NCBI GenBank assembly: GCA_030340625.1
Contig: JAOPHQ010005721.1
Coordinates: forward strand, 108,794-172,793
Source: Merluccius polli
Taxonomy: Eukaryota > Chordata > Actinopteri > Gadiformes > Merlucciidae
Reading direction: 5' to 3'
Length of the DNA: 64,000 nucleotides
Within the stretch, counting starts at the first letter, position 1. Each line of letters begins with the position of its first letter. Both the position numbers and the translations under genes were made by a program. Positions 25,101-36,599 of this stretch are shown piece by piece. The notes below the pieces were generated by a model. That model saw only the letters and a program-made list of their open reading frames with translations. It did not search any database and was not told where the DNA came from.

Positions 25101-26534
25101 GTGCAGTTGTGGTTAGACTTGGGTTGGGTTTAGAGGGTGTTGTCTCATTTGGCCTGCAAAACACTTTTGAGACTGTAAATGTGATAAATGGCAACAAAAT
25201 ATAACTTGACTTGACTTTGTGCATGTGGGCGTGGATGTGCATGATCAAATGATTGCGCTTTGGTCATTTGTATGACTCATATCTCGTTATCTTTGTGCCC
25301 AGATCACGGAGGTACAGGAACAGGTGACCCAGAACACAACAGCTCTCAAGGATGCCAACAGTCAACTGAGTGAAAACAGGAGGACATACCAGACAATGGA
25401 CATTGAGCTGCAGTCCATACTAAGTTTGGTAAGACAAATCATCGCAATCTGTCTCCCTCACAAAGTGTTATGACTTTCAGGGGTACACATTTCCATGCAC
25501 GTTTTTGAAAAAAAAACGTGCATTCCCAACCTGTGGTTCTGCAGCTGGTGTGTGGGATTTTCTTCTTCTTCTTTTTTATTTATTTATTTATTTTTTACAA
25601 AATATAGATAAATTTACAATAGAACAGATATAGATAATTGGCTTCTTATTCTTTCAAATGACATAGATGGTTTCCTGTTAACAGTCCTGCTTTGTGCATG
25701 ACATCAGTCGTAACCGCCATTCCAATGCTCACCACATGTGAGCATTGCTCACCGCTTTTTTTATCATTCGCATATGAGGTGGTCCGCGAAAGGTCTTTAT
25801 AATAATCTACTGGTCTGCCTAAAGCTGACGGCTGGGAACCACTGGTCTATTCTCTAACCCCATTTCCCCCCATGACAGAAAGATGCCCTGGAGGCATCTT
25901 TGTGGGACACGGAGATGCGCAACAACATGGAGATAGAGAAGTACAACAAGATCATTCTGAGACTGAAGGAGGAGCTCACTGGCATCTCCAGCAGCACCCA
26001 GCAGCAGACCAGCAAGTACCAGATCCTGCTGAACATCAAGATGAATCTTGAGGCCGAGATCACCGAGTACAGGAGACTTCTGGGTGGCGAGCCGTACCAC
26101 AAGTGAGTGTACAAATCAGAGTGATGAGACTCTTCATATTACTCTTCGTATTTGACATGTATATGACAAGCTTGTAACTATATTAACATGGGATTGCTCT
26201 CAGTTCATGGTAGTGTGTGAAAACTGCCCTTAAATGTTTACAATACATTAGAATTTGTGGATATGGAGAGTGCAAGCGACACTTTTGGCTAGATTCAGAG
26301 CTTGTTCCATCAAATCTGATTCAAATCATGCACAGTAAGGATGTCAATAAAAAAGATATACAGAAATGTGTGTATTATTTGTCCTCCAAATGGCCTAGAT
26401 ATTCCAGTGGAGTGGAGGAGTACAAGAAGACAATTCAGACACAAGTGGTGACGATCACACAGACCCTGGTGGATGGAAAAGTGGTGTCGGAGAGCAAAGA
26501 TGTCGCCCTGGGGGGGCAAGAAGTCAGTCTCTAA
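22149..26534 (+). CDS. Divergent keratin 18-like type I keratin (seven exons, head short or start uncertain)
   Basis: Tandem relative of the upstream keratin 18. Exons: up to 22388, 23323-23405, 23505-23661, 24899-25063, 25303-25428, 25879-26102 and 26408-26534. Internal exons are 83, 157, 165 and 126 nt as in the first gene; exon 6 is one codon longer (224 versus 221). From the first in-frame ATG (22149) the protein is 373 residues. Rod start LNNRLENYVEKVKNLERAN is intact and the rod end is EYRRLLGGE. Linker site VEID-A and tail TLVDGKVVSESKD mark it as K18-like. Exon 2 (residues 81-108) has the right length but reads IFNMNNGIAGHFIALENAEI instead of the conserved coil. Reading is open back to 21996 and includes head-like GIRISTFNSRQFGSG before the ATG, so the true start may lie upstream, in another exon, or be lost. 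Intact frame and splice sites argue for a functional but fast-evolving gene; a young pseudogene is possible. Confidence 0.85.
23884..24749. mobile_element. hAT-like non-autonomous DNA transposon in intron 3 of the second keratin gene
   Basis: Terminal inverted repeats begin TAGGGCTGCCCCCGACTAA at the left and end GGGGGCAGCCCTA at the right, with subterminal CTTAGTC/GACTAAG repeats. Length is 866 bp. Flanks show only an imperfect candidate 8-bp target duplication (TATACCCC / TATACCCA, which requires an asymmetric right end). Internally there is a short open stretch starting MDKAVLKVVETTRKE (24111) but no full transposase. It shares a segment of about 45 bp with the repeat near 29870. Confidence 0.8.
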
Positions 26535-26859
26535 GTGATTTAAAAGTTACATGGGCCTTATTCACCTAGCACCCATCTTGGAGGAACTTCCCCGATCCAA
26601 CTAATGTGAAGATCCAAGATGGTGACTAGGTGAATAAGAATCATTAAGCATTCAAATCAAACCACCATGCATAGCACCATCCCGGGTCAGACGCGGGTTA
26701 CTGCAACGGCTGTTTCTGATTGGACTAAATTGGCGTCACAAACTCACCAACTGCCATTTCAAGTGTGTCTCTTCTAGAGCCGGTGTTTGGTTATACTTAA
26801 AATTTTAAAAGCTGAAAGATAACAAAATTTAAAAAAATACAAAAAAGTGAAAAAATAAA
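26535..26859 (+). terminator. 3' UTR of the second keratin gene, with hairpin and AATAAA
   Basis: The stop codon at 26532-26534 is followed by an inverted repeat (26557-26641) and an A-rich segment with AATAAA at 26854-26859, the likely polyadenylation signal. Confidence 0.55.
26557..26641. repeat. Inverted repeat in the 3' UTR of the second keratin gene
   Basis: Left arm TTATTCACCTAGCACCCATC and right arm GATGGTGACTAGGTGAATAA are near-perfect complements of about 25 bp separated by some 36 nt. It is probably a MITE-derived hairpin that would be transcribed with the gene. Confidence 0.75.
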
Positions 26860-27789
26860 AGATTTTGAGGTGACGATGGCTACTGTGTCTGTCTTATTAT
26901 ATTTTAGCTACTGTAAATCCTGTTTCTTTTACCAAATCAGCCTTTAACATCCTCCCATGCATTTCACCCTGGTCTGAGGCCACAAAATGTCTGCGTCAGC
27001 TCGTCCAAAATGCACATAATGACCCACAGTTCTTGCCCCGTCTTCGAAGAGGGCCCCTCCATTTCCTGTGCCGTTTCCAAATGCGTCACAGCACAGCCTG
27101 GCCCAGACCGCTCGCAGGGCTCTGGGTTTGTTTTACTCAGTCTGGTTCCTGTTTTGCTTGACACAGACTGATCTCCCTAGCTCTCCTGCTCCTCCCTCAC
27201 TGGAAAACTCAATGGCAAGAGGGCTACATGCATATTAACAGTGTCAGGTTACACACTATTGGAGTGAGACACTATGACAACTTTTATCAACATTGAACCG
27301 CCAATAGGAATAACACTACTATCTGTACCTTACCCTTCCTGTTCCAAAATATCCACGTGGTAAATCAAGGTGAATGTTTACCATCACGCACCGCTGCAGA
27401 TTGAGAAACAATGTATTGGAAATTTGCAGGATGGTACCATAAATCATTGTGACTTCCAGCCAACTACCTGCAATGTTAAACAGTTAAGCAGTTACAAAAT
27501 TACTCGCATCAACCAAGTCACACTGTTGTGTTGTAACATTGTAGTGCATTTTTGACCAACCAGTTCCCTTGGTTCCTAAAAGCTGATATGTGGTAGCATC
27601 GGTTATGACTTGACACTGTCTAGCCCTGTGACACACGAGACTGCTCGGCCCTGGCAGGTTAGCAGCAGCTTCCCATTAGAGGAGATGAGAGAAGCTGGGC
27701 AGGTGCCTCAGGGAGAGATATAGAGATAGAGATGGAGAGAGTGAGACATAGATTTTGACAGAGAGAGGGTGAGACATAGAGACACAGGA

Positions 27790-27822
<33 letters not shown>

Positions 27823-29860
27823 CACAGATGCAGAGAGAGACACACATACACACCTTATAATCTATTAACAGCAACAATTACATTTAGGGCATTTAGCAGA
27901 CGCTTTTGTCCAAAGTGACTTACAACAAATACATTTGTGAGAAGAAGTGAAACAATAATATATCGCTGTTGGTACAGTAAGGATGTCAATAGAACAAGTT
28001 TAAAGTACTCATAATGGCTAGGTTAACCCATTCCTTGTATACAACAAAGATAGCTAGGGTAAGATGCTACACGATGCTAAGTACTATTATTAAGTGCCAG
28101 GACGTACGAACATACAATAAGTGTGCAAGAGGATTTAAAAAAATAAATAAATAAAATTGGGGGGGCGGGTAGGTGACGGATAACAATGAATCAACCATTG
28201 ACTTAATCATTAACACCCCATACAGACAGGCATACACAGATAGACAGACAGAGAGACATACATAGTTAGAAAGGAAGAGAGACAGAAACCAATGGAGAGA
28301 ACACAGACGATAAAACTATTGGAAACAGCGGTGCCAGATATCCTCCTCAGCATACCTATCATTCCTGGGGAGCAGGGCACCGTAGTGGAGGCTTACAATA
28401 CCTGGTACTCAGTAGGGGAGAGCTTGGTCACGCTATACACATACCTCACTCATAAGGAGCTCTCTGGAAATACCTGCAATTTAATAACTGAAGCTCAAAA
28501 GCTCCTGGACTGGACAGATGTAAAAATAGCAGTTGCTGATCACTGGATTGGCAAGGGTTTTATTTTTTATGACAGCTGCTGCCCTAAATCACTTTTTTTT
28601 TTGTGTGTGTGTGCGTTTGTTCTTCAATGAAATAAAGGAAAGCCACAATATTTGTCTCTGGCTCACAAGTAGGCCTATTGTCTGTCTAGCAACCGTCAGA
28701 CGACCAATACATCTGTTGGTGCAGACTTCTATTTCTCAAGAGCACATTAAAATATAGTGACAGGAGCATTGCTTTGGGCAGCAGAAAAGCACAGCTTGTT
28801 TATGTGAATTGCTCGCTGTTGCTTAACAGATGTTTTCTGAAGAAAAAGCTATGTGATTTGTTTTAACATACTATGTTAGAATGCTTCGACAAGAACGCCA
28901 ATGGAGACCGATGGCACCAAACATAAGCGTGCAAATCTACCATTCACTGGACAGATAATAGGACACAAACAGTGTTGCTTCTGGTTGTTTCATTGTGGGA
29001 TACTGTGACCTTGTCCTCTAAATCTCTCATCCCCTATTGAGGAGTTAGGATAGAAGACATATTAGAGTAAAATACTGTCATGCACCTGAAACTGCCCTAA
29101 CTAATTGACAAACGCATATAATTGCATTTTGATGGCCACTAATAGTTTGTCATAATAGTTAATAGTTAATAAAAGTACTCAGACACTATCCAGTCATACA
29201 CAGCAGGAACTTGAAAACGGATTGGGTGTGACCAAAGAAGCTCACTACAAAAACAGGACTCAAAAAATAAAAGCCATGACTCAAAGTTACCCTACGAATT
29301 TGATCCGATCTGACTGTTATTTTGTAACCTAACCAGGGAGGTGACAAGGGCTTTTCACAGCTCAGACTATGTGTACAGAACATCACAGCCTTGGCTTTTG
29401 TCCTGGGCTCTCAACATGTGAACTGTTGCAAGGTTATTGCATCAACTAAAAACAGCCTTGTCGTCAGCTTGTTGTTGGGAGAAACTTCGTAACGCTGTGA
29501 TTTGCTTGGTTTAAAGTCCCTGGTCACTCAAACCCAAACAGGGAAACTTGTTAATACAGTTTAACAAAGAAAACATGTCATGTGTAAAATGTTGTTTAAA
29601 AACAGCTATATATGCTCATCAGAGATTTGTCCTGGATTGACAGGGCATGGCAGTAATATGATAGGAGCAGTTTGATTGGCATCTACTGGGTCCGACCGGG
29701 TCTAACCGCTGTGCAAGTGTCATAGTGGTTTTAGTCAGGATTCTATATTTTCCCTGACAGTATTTTAAAATATAATTACATATTACATATATAATATAAT
29801 TACATAATATAATTACACAACATCATTTTAATTACAATTACATATAATTACATATTATTT
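26860..29860. other. Intergenic DNA downstream of the keratin pair
   Basis: Holds a (CA)n tract (27797-27822), GAGA-rich DNA (27715-27840), a reversed SINE tail (27880-27940) and AT-rich palindromic DNA near 29765-29850 (ATATAATTACATA phrases). A 112-codon frame at 28292-28630 has no recognised relatives and ends in GT-repeat sequence. Confidence 0.4.
27880..27940 (-). repeat. SINE tail, minus orientation
   Basis: CATTTAGCAGACGCTTTTGT followed by CCAAAGTGACTTACAA is the reverse complement of the fish SINE tail seen at 10463. Confidence 0.75.
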
Positions 29861-29869
29861 TTACAAGCC

Positions 29870-30370
29870 CACACACGAATCTGGCCACCTATTAACAGCA
29901 TTGACAAAGTGGAGTAATGAGGTAACGTTGCCATGTTGTTACTAAGATCGTCTCTATTTACTGGAGTAATAAGGTAACGTTGCCATGTCGTTACTAAGAT
30001 CGTCTCTATTTACTGTAACGTTGCCAAGGCCGTCTCTATTTACTGGAGTAATAAGGTAACGTCCGCATTCCATATGAATCTCATGTTAACTGACATTAGG
30101 CATTAGTCAGACCCAGGCATTAGTCAGACCCATATATTTCTCCAGTTATTTGCCGTTTGTTTACAGGCAGACAGAAAGTAGTGCGAGCTAAAAGTTGTAC
30201 TTTTGAGACAGAATTACCCCAAAATATGAATCAACACCCTTGGCCATGGTATAAGCGGGATAATCCACTCCGAGGTGTGCATGTATCGAAAAAATTATGC
30301 ACTTTGCGGAGGCAAACCCATGCATTATTTTTCAATACATGCAAACCTCATTGTGGATTATCCCTTACAT
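29870..30370. mobile_element. Dispersed repeat (copy B): minisatellite plus hairpin
   Basis: 29912-30062 carries two to three units of the 51-bp minisatellite, 30061-30370 carries the unique part of copy A, and 30259-30363 forms the same hairpin (ATAATCCACT..GTGGATTAT). The segment before it (CCACCTATTAACAGCATTGA) resembles part of the hAT-like element at 24070-24120, linking the three copies to one family. Confidence 0.75.
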
Positions 30371-32755
30371 ATCCCGCTTTGATAACATTCAGTTATAGAC
30401 AGACTTTTTGCGTGTATCAACAGATCAACTGGAAAACATTTGTTAGCACTTTGACCATGCAAACCCGTTATCACAACCCTGGCTGAAGTAGTCAGACACC
30501 ACTGATAAACCCTTTAGAGAAGTTCATTCACAACTTTCACTTCCAGAGCAGTAAGTAGAGTCACTGGCCAAGGGCATACAAAGTACTTAAAACCATATTT
30601 TACAAACACCCCTTTCTAAATTATCTCACTGTTAAAACACAGCAGGTCGTGCCACTTCTTCTCAGGGCGTTTTATTTTGTCCGTCTGTCCGTTCATCTCT
30701 TTATTACCTTACACATGTGTTGGGTGTGACAGCGGTGAGTCACCAGGTCATATAACGCTCCCACTGGGCCAGGGGCCCCTCCCAGCCTAAGGGAGGAGGC
30801 GCAAAGTTCACACTGCTGAAGGAGGTCAAGAAAATTGAGATGTGGTGGATAGCAAGGAAGTATTAGGAGGAAAGCAAGCAGGATAAGGATAAGAGGCAAG
30901 GAGGAGGCAAGGCTGCTGCAGTGAGAGAAATTCGGAGTGTACCAAGTGAGTGGGAGTGCAATCAAATTGAGATTGTATTCTACTTATCATCACATAGCCA
31001 AAATGAAGTAATGGAAAGAGAAAATAAAAAATCTATTAAAAAAAACAAAGGAGAGTAAGAGAGAGGGAGAGAAAAAGTTAGACATAAAAGAAATGTGAAT
31101 GCAGTATAGGGAGGGTGGATACATTAAGTAGAGACACTACTAAGCCACTCTTTCTTTTCTCCTCCTTTCCCTCCTTTCTTTTCATTTTCCATCCTTACCA
31201 TGTGGGTAGAGGCCTGGAAACTCAGACATGGCCGCCCCAGCCAAAAAGCTGCGTTGGCTAAACTTGACATGTGAGTCACTCGTCTGGTTTCCGTGGAAAC
31301 TCCAACCGAAAAGCTTGTGCTCAACCAGAATATCGTAAAACGCTGCACGAGCCCAACGGACTCGGATGATTACCAGTTGGGCTCAGCTAAATATACCGCC
31401 CAGCCCTCCGGTTCTGAACCAGTCTATTCTGGAGTACTTCACACTTGAAAGAGTTAACTGTGTTAAAGTTGCATTACTGAGTGGTAATGGCATCTGCGTA
31501 TAAGCAACATCATTGCATAATTATTTTCCATATAACACACAGGAAACTAGCAACAATAACCTTGACATTCTTTAAATGAGTAACTAAAATAAATGCCAGC
31601 GAAGGAGGTAAATGATTAAAAGGTTGCCTCGTTCCATCTCTCCTGTGGAATGAGGTTTGGAAAAATATCACACCTCTTTATCAATGCTCTGGCTCGTTAG
31701 TTGGTTTGCGCCGACTACTATTGTTATCAGTTTTCTCTGCAGGTCGTTTCAAGTAAAACCGGAAACTAAATAAGATAGCTTGTCACAGTGTTAACCTCAG
31801 GGTGAACATTAAGAATGCTATAATCGTGGCCCTGAATGGCTGCAGTCTTTCAGCTAAGCGGTTATATTGCTTGACTTCCAATCGTGTGGTTCCTGGTTTG
31901 CACCCCCACTGTGGGTGTCCGTCGCAAACACGCTATCCAGTTTACAAACCTCTGACCTTTAGTTGTTAGCCCGTAAAACTGCATTGTTGTAAGCTGATAT
32001 TATCCAGCCAAAATAATCACTGGGGTAATAGTAATGTCAGCACATATGCTAACATTCATTATTTGATAGATGACTATCAATCCTGAAACACAATGCTTCC
32101 TTTGTGTCTGCAGTTGGACGTTTATATCCCATATTTTAGCCAACAGACCAAACTTAAAGAAGGAATACGAAAACTTTCTAGTCAAGGGGAGATGTGTTTA
32201 TAAAGTGAAACACGACAATGAAGGCATTTTCCGGCTGGCGGCAGAACTGTTGCTTACAGCCCGTCTCTCCCGCAGTGACCTCTCGTCGGGACGTGGGCCG
32301 GGAGTGTTTGTGTGGAAAATCATAAAAATAAACAAAGGAAACCATCTGAAAAAAAGGAATCACAGGAAGGGAGGGTCCATGTGTTGGAATGGCCTCTACA
32401 CAGACTGCTGACTGCAAGCCCCCGGTGAATTTAACACAGCAGAGTCACACACAAACACACCACACACACCACACACACACACACACCTGCAGAGCTCATT
32501 TCCCTGCACAATTACACCTACCGAAAAGGGCAGTTGGTGTAACCCAAGCCTGACAAAGCACATGGTTCCTGTTTCTGCCAAGCACAATTTGAACCCAGGT
32601 AGAGTAAATGGTGCAGAGTGAGAATGGGTCATGGGGGAGAGAGGTGGGTATGATTTGCCGGTGGGCCTTGGATGACACCCCTCCTCCTCAGAACCATGGG
32701 TGGCAGACGCAGTCGCGTCGGCCCTGCTTCTAGGCTGGAGGCGTTTTTGTTTTGA
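30371..32755. other. Intergenic DNA, no gene seen
   Basis: GAGAGG-rich DNA near 31040-31075, a probable decayed tRNA-SINE (31830-31925, with TGGTTCCTGGTTTGCACCCC) and a CA-rich tract at 32445-32486. No coding exon is supported. Confidence 0.35.
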
Positions 32756-32784
32756 CGTGCAACAATATGTTTCTCTCCATCTAT

Positions 32785-32895
32785 CGCTCTCTCTCTCTCT
32801 CCATTCATTGTCTCTCTAGCTCGTTCTCTCCCTCCATGTCTCTCTAATGCTGCTCTCCATCCCCCCCCCCCCCCCCCCCCCCCAACTCTCTCTCT
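32785..32895. repeat. (CT)n and 23-base C homopolymer
   Basis: CTCTCTCTCT tracts surround an uninterrupted C run at 32861-32883. Confidence 0.9.
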
Positions 32896-32899
32896 CTTT

Positions 32900-35330
32900 T
32901 TAAATGACACTCCCGAATCCCCACGCCGGTTGTTTTCGTCCGACACCACAAGGTGTAAATCTTGTGTGTAGTTGGTGTCGCTGTACTGGGTACGCATGGA
33001 CACGGCCTTGCGTATCCGAGCATCTCGTAGCGCTCCAGTTACGGGACGGAAACACGTACTGGTATATATTAGAGAGCTTTGTTGTCTGTCTGGTTGGGGT
33101 CCAGTAGTTGAGAACACACAGTGACATCTATTGTTCGCTGCTCTTTGTGTCCATATGAAAAATCTCCTTCCTGTCACTTGGGGGGGGGGTACGTTGTTTA
33201 TGTTTTCCATATAAAGTCATGGTACAAAGCGCCAGGGACTCCAGTGACAGCTCACCCATTATGTGTGTAGGTTGTTTTAGCACTAGCCAGGGGTGAGCAC
33301 TAGCATGGGAGCATTACTCCATCTCACGGTGGGGCTGATTCCTACACGGCAATAAGGTCAGGGGGTTCCTCAATGGGGCTACTGTTGTTGTTGTCGTTAC
33401 CGTGTTGCCATGGTAGCGTCCATCAGGAAGACGCTTAATTAACATGATGAAAAACTATGAGTGGTGTTTAGAGGGGATCAGGTGACACACAGCTGGAGGC
33501 CATGTGGAAAGGTATGGAGGGAATTGTGCAACAGTATTTACTGTTTATCTTTCTTTCTGTGTGTGTGTGTGTGTGTGTACACACTGTGTCACCATTCTTG
33601 CTAAAGTGTATTTGTACAGTTCTCACTTGTGCTGTGCTGTCATTGGATGTGTATTTTAATCAAGAATTAGAGTCAATTTCAGTTTGTGGAGTGTGTTGTT
33701 GATAGCTGGTTTTACAGCCAGCTATCAAGAGTCAGACTGATTAGACTCTGGGTCTGGGTGAGGCTGCACACCTGGGCTGCAGAGTAACCATGGCACCCAG
33801 GATAAACCAGCTATCACCACACACACACTCAGGAGAGAGCCACTATCATGGCAGCACGTTAAATCTGTTCTGCGTATTATATCTCGCCATCGCCAATAAA
33901 TGCATCTTCAAAGCAACATCTACCTGTGTCCTGTGTCGGAGGGCCCCAGCAAAAGCCACTAAGGTGGCGTGTGGTGGGAGCAACTGCCACACAGTTAAAC
34001 ATCCCTTTTATTACAATTGCGGACCCGATAGGCTTCATAGGTCAACCATTAAAGTGAGATAAGGGAGAGCCTTTAAACCTCTAAGCATGCAAGGAAGAAT
34101 TCACCCAAGCCTGGTGGGAACAGGAAAGAAACCTTGAGAAGGAGCACATAAGATGGATCCTCATTCAGTGCAAAAACTGCCAGATGAGCTGTTATTATGA
34201 GATGAAAATAGCAGACATTGTGAGAACTGTGTGTGTGTGTGGTGACCCGGCCAGCACGGTTAACATAGGTCCATCCGCCGCCTGTCATCACAATTACACC
34301 TCCATTCTCTCTCTCTCTCTCTCTCTCCTAATCATGTAGAACAGCTGCTGAATGCTGACTTACACACACATCTACACACACACACACACACACACACATG
34401 TGTACACACACACACACACACACATAGACACAAAGCAAATACACACTACCAAACACACAAATACACAATAGACATGTGCAAGCAAACACATACACAATAC
34501 AGGCATGTGGGGACACCTGAAAGGCGTTAAAAATTAAAAGCTCCAAGTGAACGTCAGCCTCTATTCTCTGTGGCATCCTCTTCAGCTTAATGGCTGCTCC
34601 CAAGTGACTGCTTTCTACCAATGACTAATTAACAGGAAGGAAGGAAGCGCATTCCTTCTTTCTTCTCCTGCTATTTCCTATGACTGTTCAGTCAATAGGC
34701 TGCTGCATTTACAACAAGCGGACACACAGCGACACACAACGCTGCACAGGATATTGTTCTCCTGGATGGAACAAAGGTCACAATAGACTCCCAACAATGT
34801 CTCTACGTGCCCGTTGTATGGGGCGCTCCGTTGGAGAAACATTTTCACATATCGGTTGCCGTTTAAGCAAATATTGGCTTTTTATTTCCCATTGTGTGGT
34901 TGAGGGAAAGTGGAGGCCGCAGAAGTCTGGCGCTATCGACCTGAGCCTTTGAGCACATAAATGTACTGTTATGGACATTGCAGACTGGAAAACTAACAGT
35001 AACAGTATAATTCATCAGAAGATGACTGTGTATAACCTAGTTCCTGCCGCTAAACACTGACCCCCGCAGGTCACAAAGCGGTACTGCTTTGTGACGCTGC
35101 CTCTGATCCACCAGTCCATCCGGCCCGGCCATACCTCTGATATGACCAAAAAAGGCCCTCCACTGCTTGGTGCTACTGGGAATCTGGCCCCTATCTCTCA
35201 TCCACACAGAGGAGCACTGTTTCAAAATACCTCCTCTGAAGGTCAAACAGTTGACTGAACAACCAGCCATGGTTGCTTTGATGCGTCTGTGTGTGTGCCA
35301 AAAAGTGAGTGTGGGGAGAATGCGTGTGTG
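32900..35330. other. Intergenic DNA, no gene seen
   Basis: Scattered (GT)n/(CA)n (33558-33579, 34372-34425) and (CT)n (34307-34327) tracts. The stretch 35060-35250 has mixed composition but no splice-bounded frame. Confidence 0.35.
33699..33728. repeat. Short perfect hairpin
   Basis: TTGATAGCTGG, an 8-nt loop, then CCAGCTATCAA. No T-run or other context suggests a function. Confidence 0.7.
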
Positions 35331-35332
35331 AC

Positions 35333-35333
<1 letters not shown>

Positions 35334-35416
<83 letters not shown>
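35334..35416. repeat. (GT)n microsatellite
   Basis: About 40 uninterrupted GT units. Long poly-Thr/His frames here are artefacts. Confidence 0.97.
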
Positions 35417-35417
<1 letters not shown>

Positions 35418-36039
35418 TTCTGTGTTTGAGGGCGTGGGAGTGTTGTGGAGATCACAAAGGTGAATTATGACACCTGGTCGGACCATTTTTATGTACAGAA
35501 ACAGTGTAATTATTAACAGTTTCTCCAGAATACAGGTGTGTGTGGGAAAAACACCTTAACAAAAGGTGGTCTTTATCTTGGGTGACATCACTGGCTGTTA
35601 TATTAGGAGCGATTACTCTGGAGAGATTTATACAGTCAAGTACTCCTTTTACGGACCGAGTCATATCTAGTTGTAACGTTCTTTAATCTTATGAATTAAA
35701 AACAAACATCAAAAAAAACTTTTTTTACTTAATCTTTAAAAACAAAGTCTACAGCACTGTGACCACTGTGTTCATGTGTCATCCACATCTCCTCCAACCG
35801 TGACGCAAATGAATTGGATGATTGATATGCTGACATAACTCGGGAGAGCAGAGCAGCCTAGACCGCCGGGTTAAAGGGCTTCATAGCCATGCTGTTGGCT
35901 GGGTTTCAGCGTTGTTACGTAAGCAGGGGAAAGGTTCTCATGCTTGGGACAGAGCGGCCCGTTTATAAGGAACACAGAACCAGTGCGTCGATCTCACATT
36001 AATACACTCACTCCTCACTGGACCAAACAAGTTGACCAG

Positions 36040-36062
36040 CCCCCCCCCCCCCCCCCCCCCCC
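36040..36062. repeat. 23-base C homopolymer
   Basis: An uninterrupted C run after GTTGACCAG. Similar runs recur through the window. Confidence 0.9.
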
Positions 36063-36274
36063 ACGCCTCTGAAACAGGTTGCTGTTGCTGTAACTTCACC
36101 TAATCTGGCGTGTCTCAGGTCCATGCACGCCCTCCCCCCTTCCTCCCCCTCACCCCCAACATGCTCCCCCTCCTACCCGACGTCATCGTCATTTCCCCGA
36201 CCAGCAACGAGAGAATCCCCCTCTTCCTCTCTTCCTTATAAGAACGCAAGCGAGGAGGCTCATGCTGTGGCATT

Positions 36275-36405
36275 CCACAAGGAGTAGGAGGTGGAGGAGA
36301 AGGGGGAGGAGGAGCAGGAGGATGAGAATGGGGGAGGAGGAAGAGGAGGAGGGGGAGAAGGAGGAGGAGGAGGGGGAGAAGGAGGAGGAGGATGAGAAGG
36401 GAAAG
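36275..36405. repeat. GGA-rich purine tract
   Basis: Imperfect GGAGGAGGAG/GGGGGAGGAG repeats on the + strand; Glu/Arg- and Ser/Pro-rich frames are compositional. Confidence 0.85.
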
Positions 36406-36599
36406 CGCACAAAAGGAGAGCGCACAAAAGGAAATTACTTTCTGTTTGGTTTTGAGGATGTTGACACAAAACATGACCTCCATTAGGAACGCCGTGGAAG
36501 GGAATGATCTGTCACGGCAAGTCCGGGCACTCCTAAATGTGACGTTGACGTGATCTCACCCTGTTGGATACCCCCCCCCCCCCCGCCTCCCATCATCCC

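Noticed and set aside
22149..26534. Calling the second keratin a pseudogene
   Set aside because: All seven exons stay open, splice sites are canonical and exon lengths are preserved, so decay is not shown. Only the start is uncertain.
28292..28630. 112-codon frame starting MERTQTIKLLE
   Set aside because: Normal composition, but no family resemblance, no Kozak or splice evidence, and it ends in GT-rich simple sequence. Kept only as a note.
35940..36010. TTTATAAGG as a promoter
   Set aside because: An isolated TATA-like motif with no coding exon or donor downstream before a C homopolymer and purine repeats.
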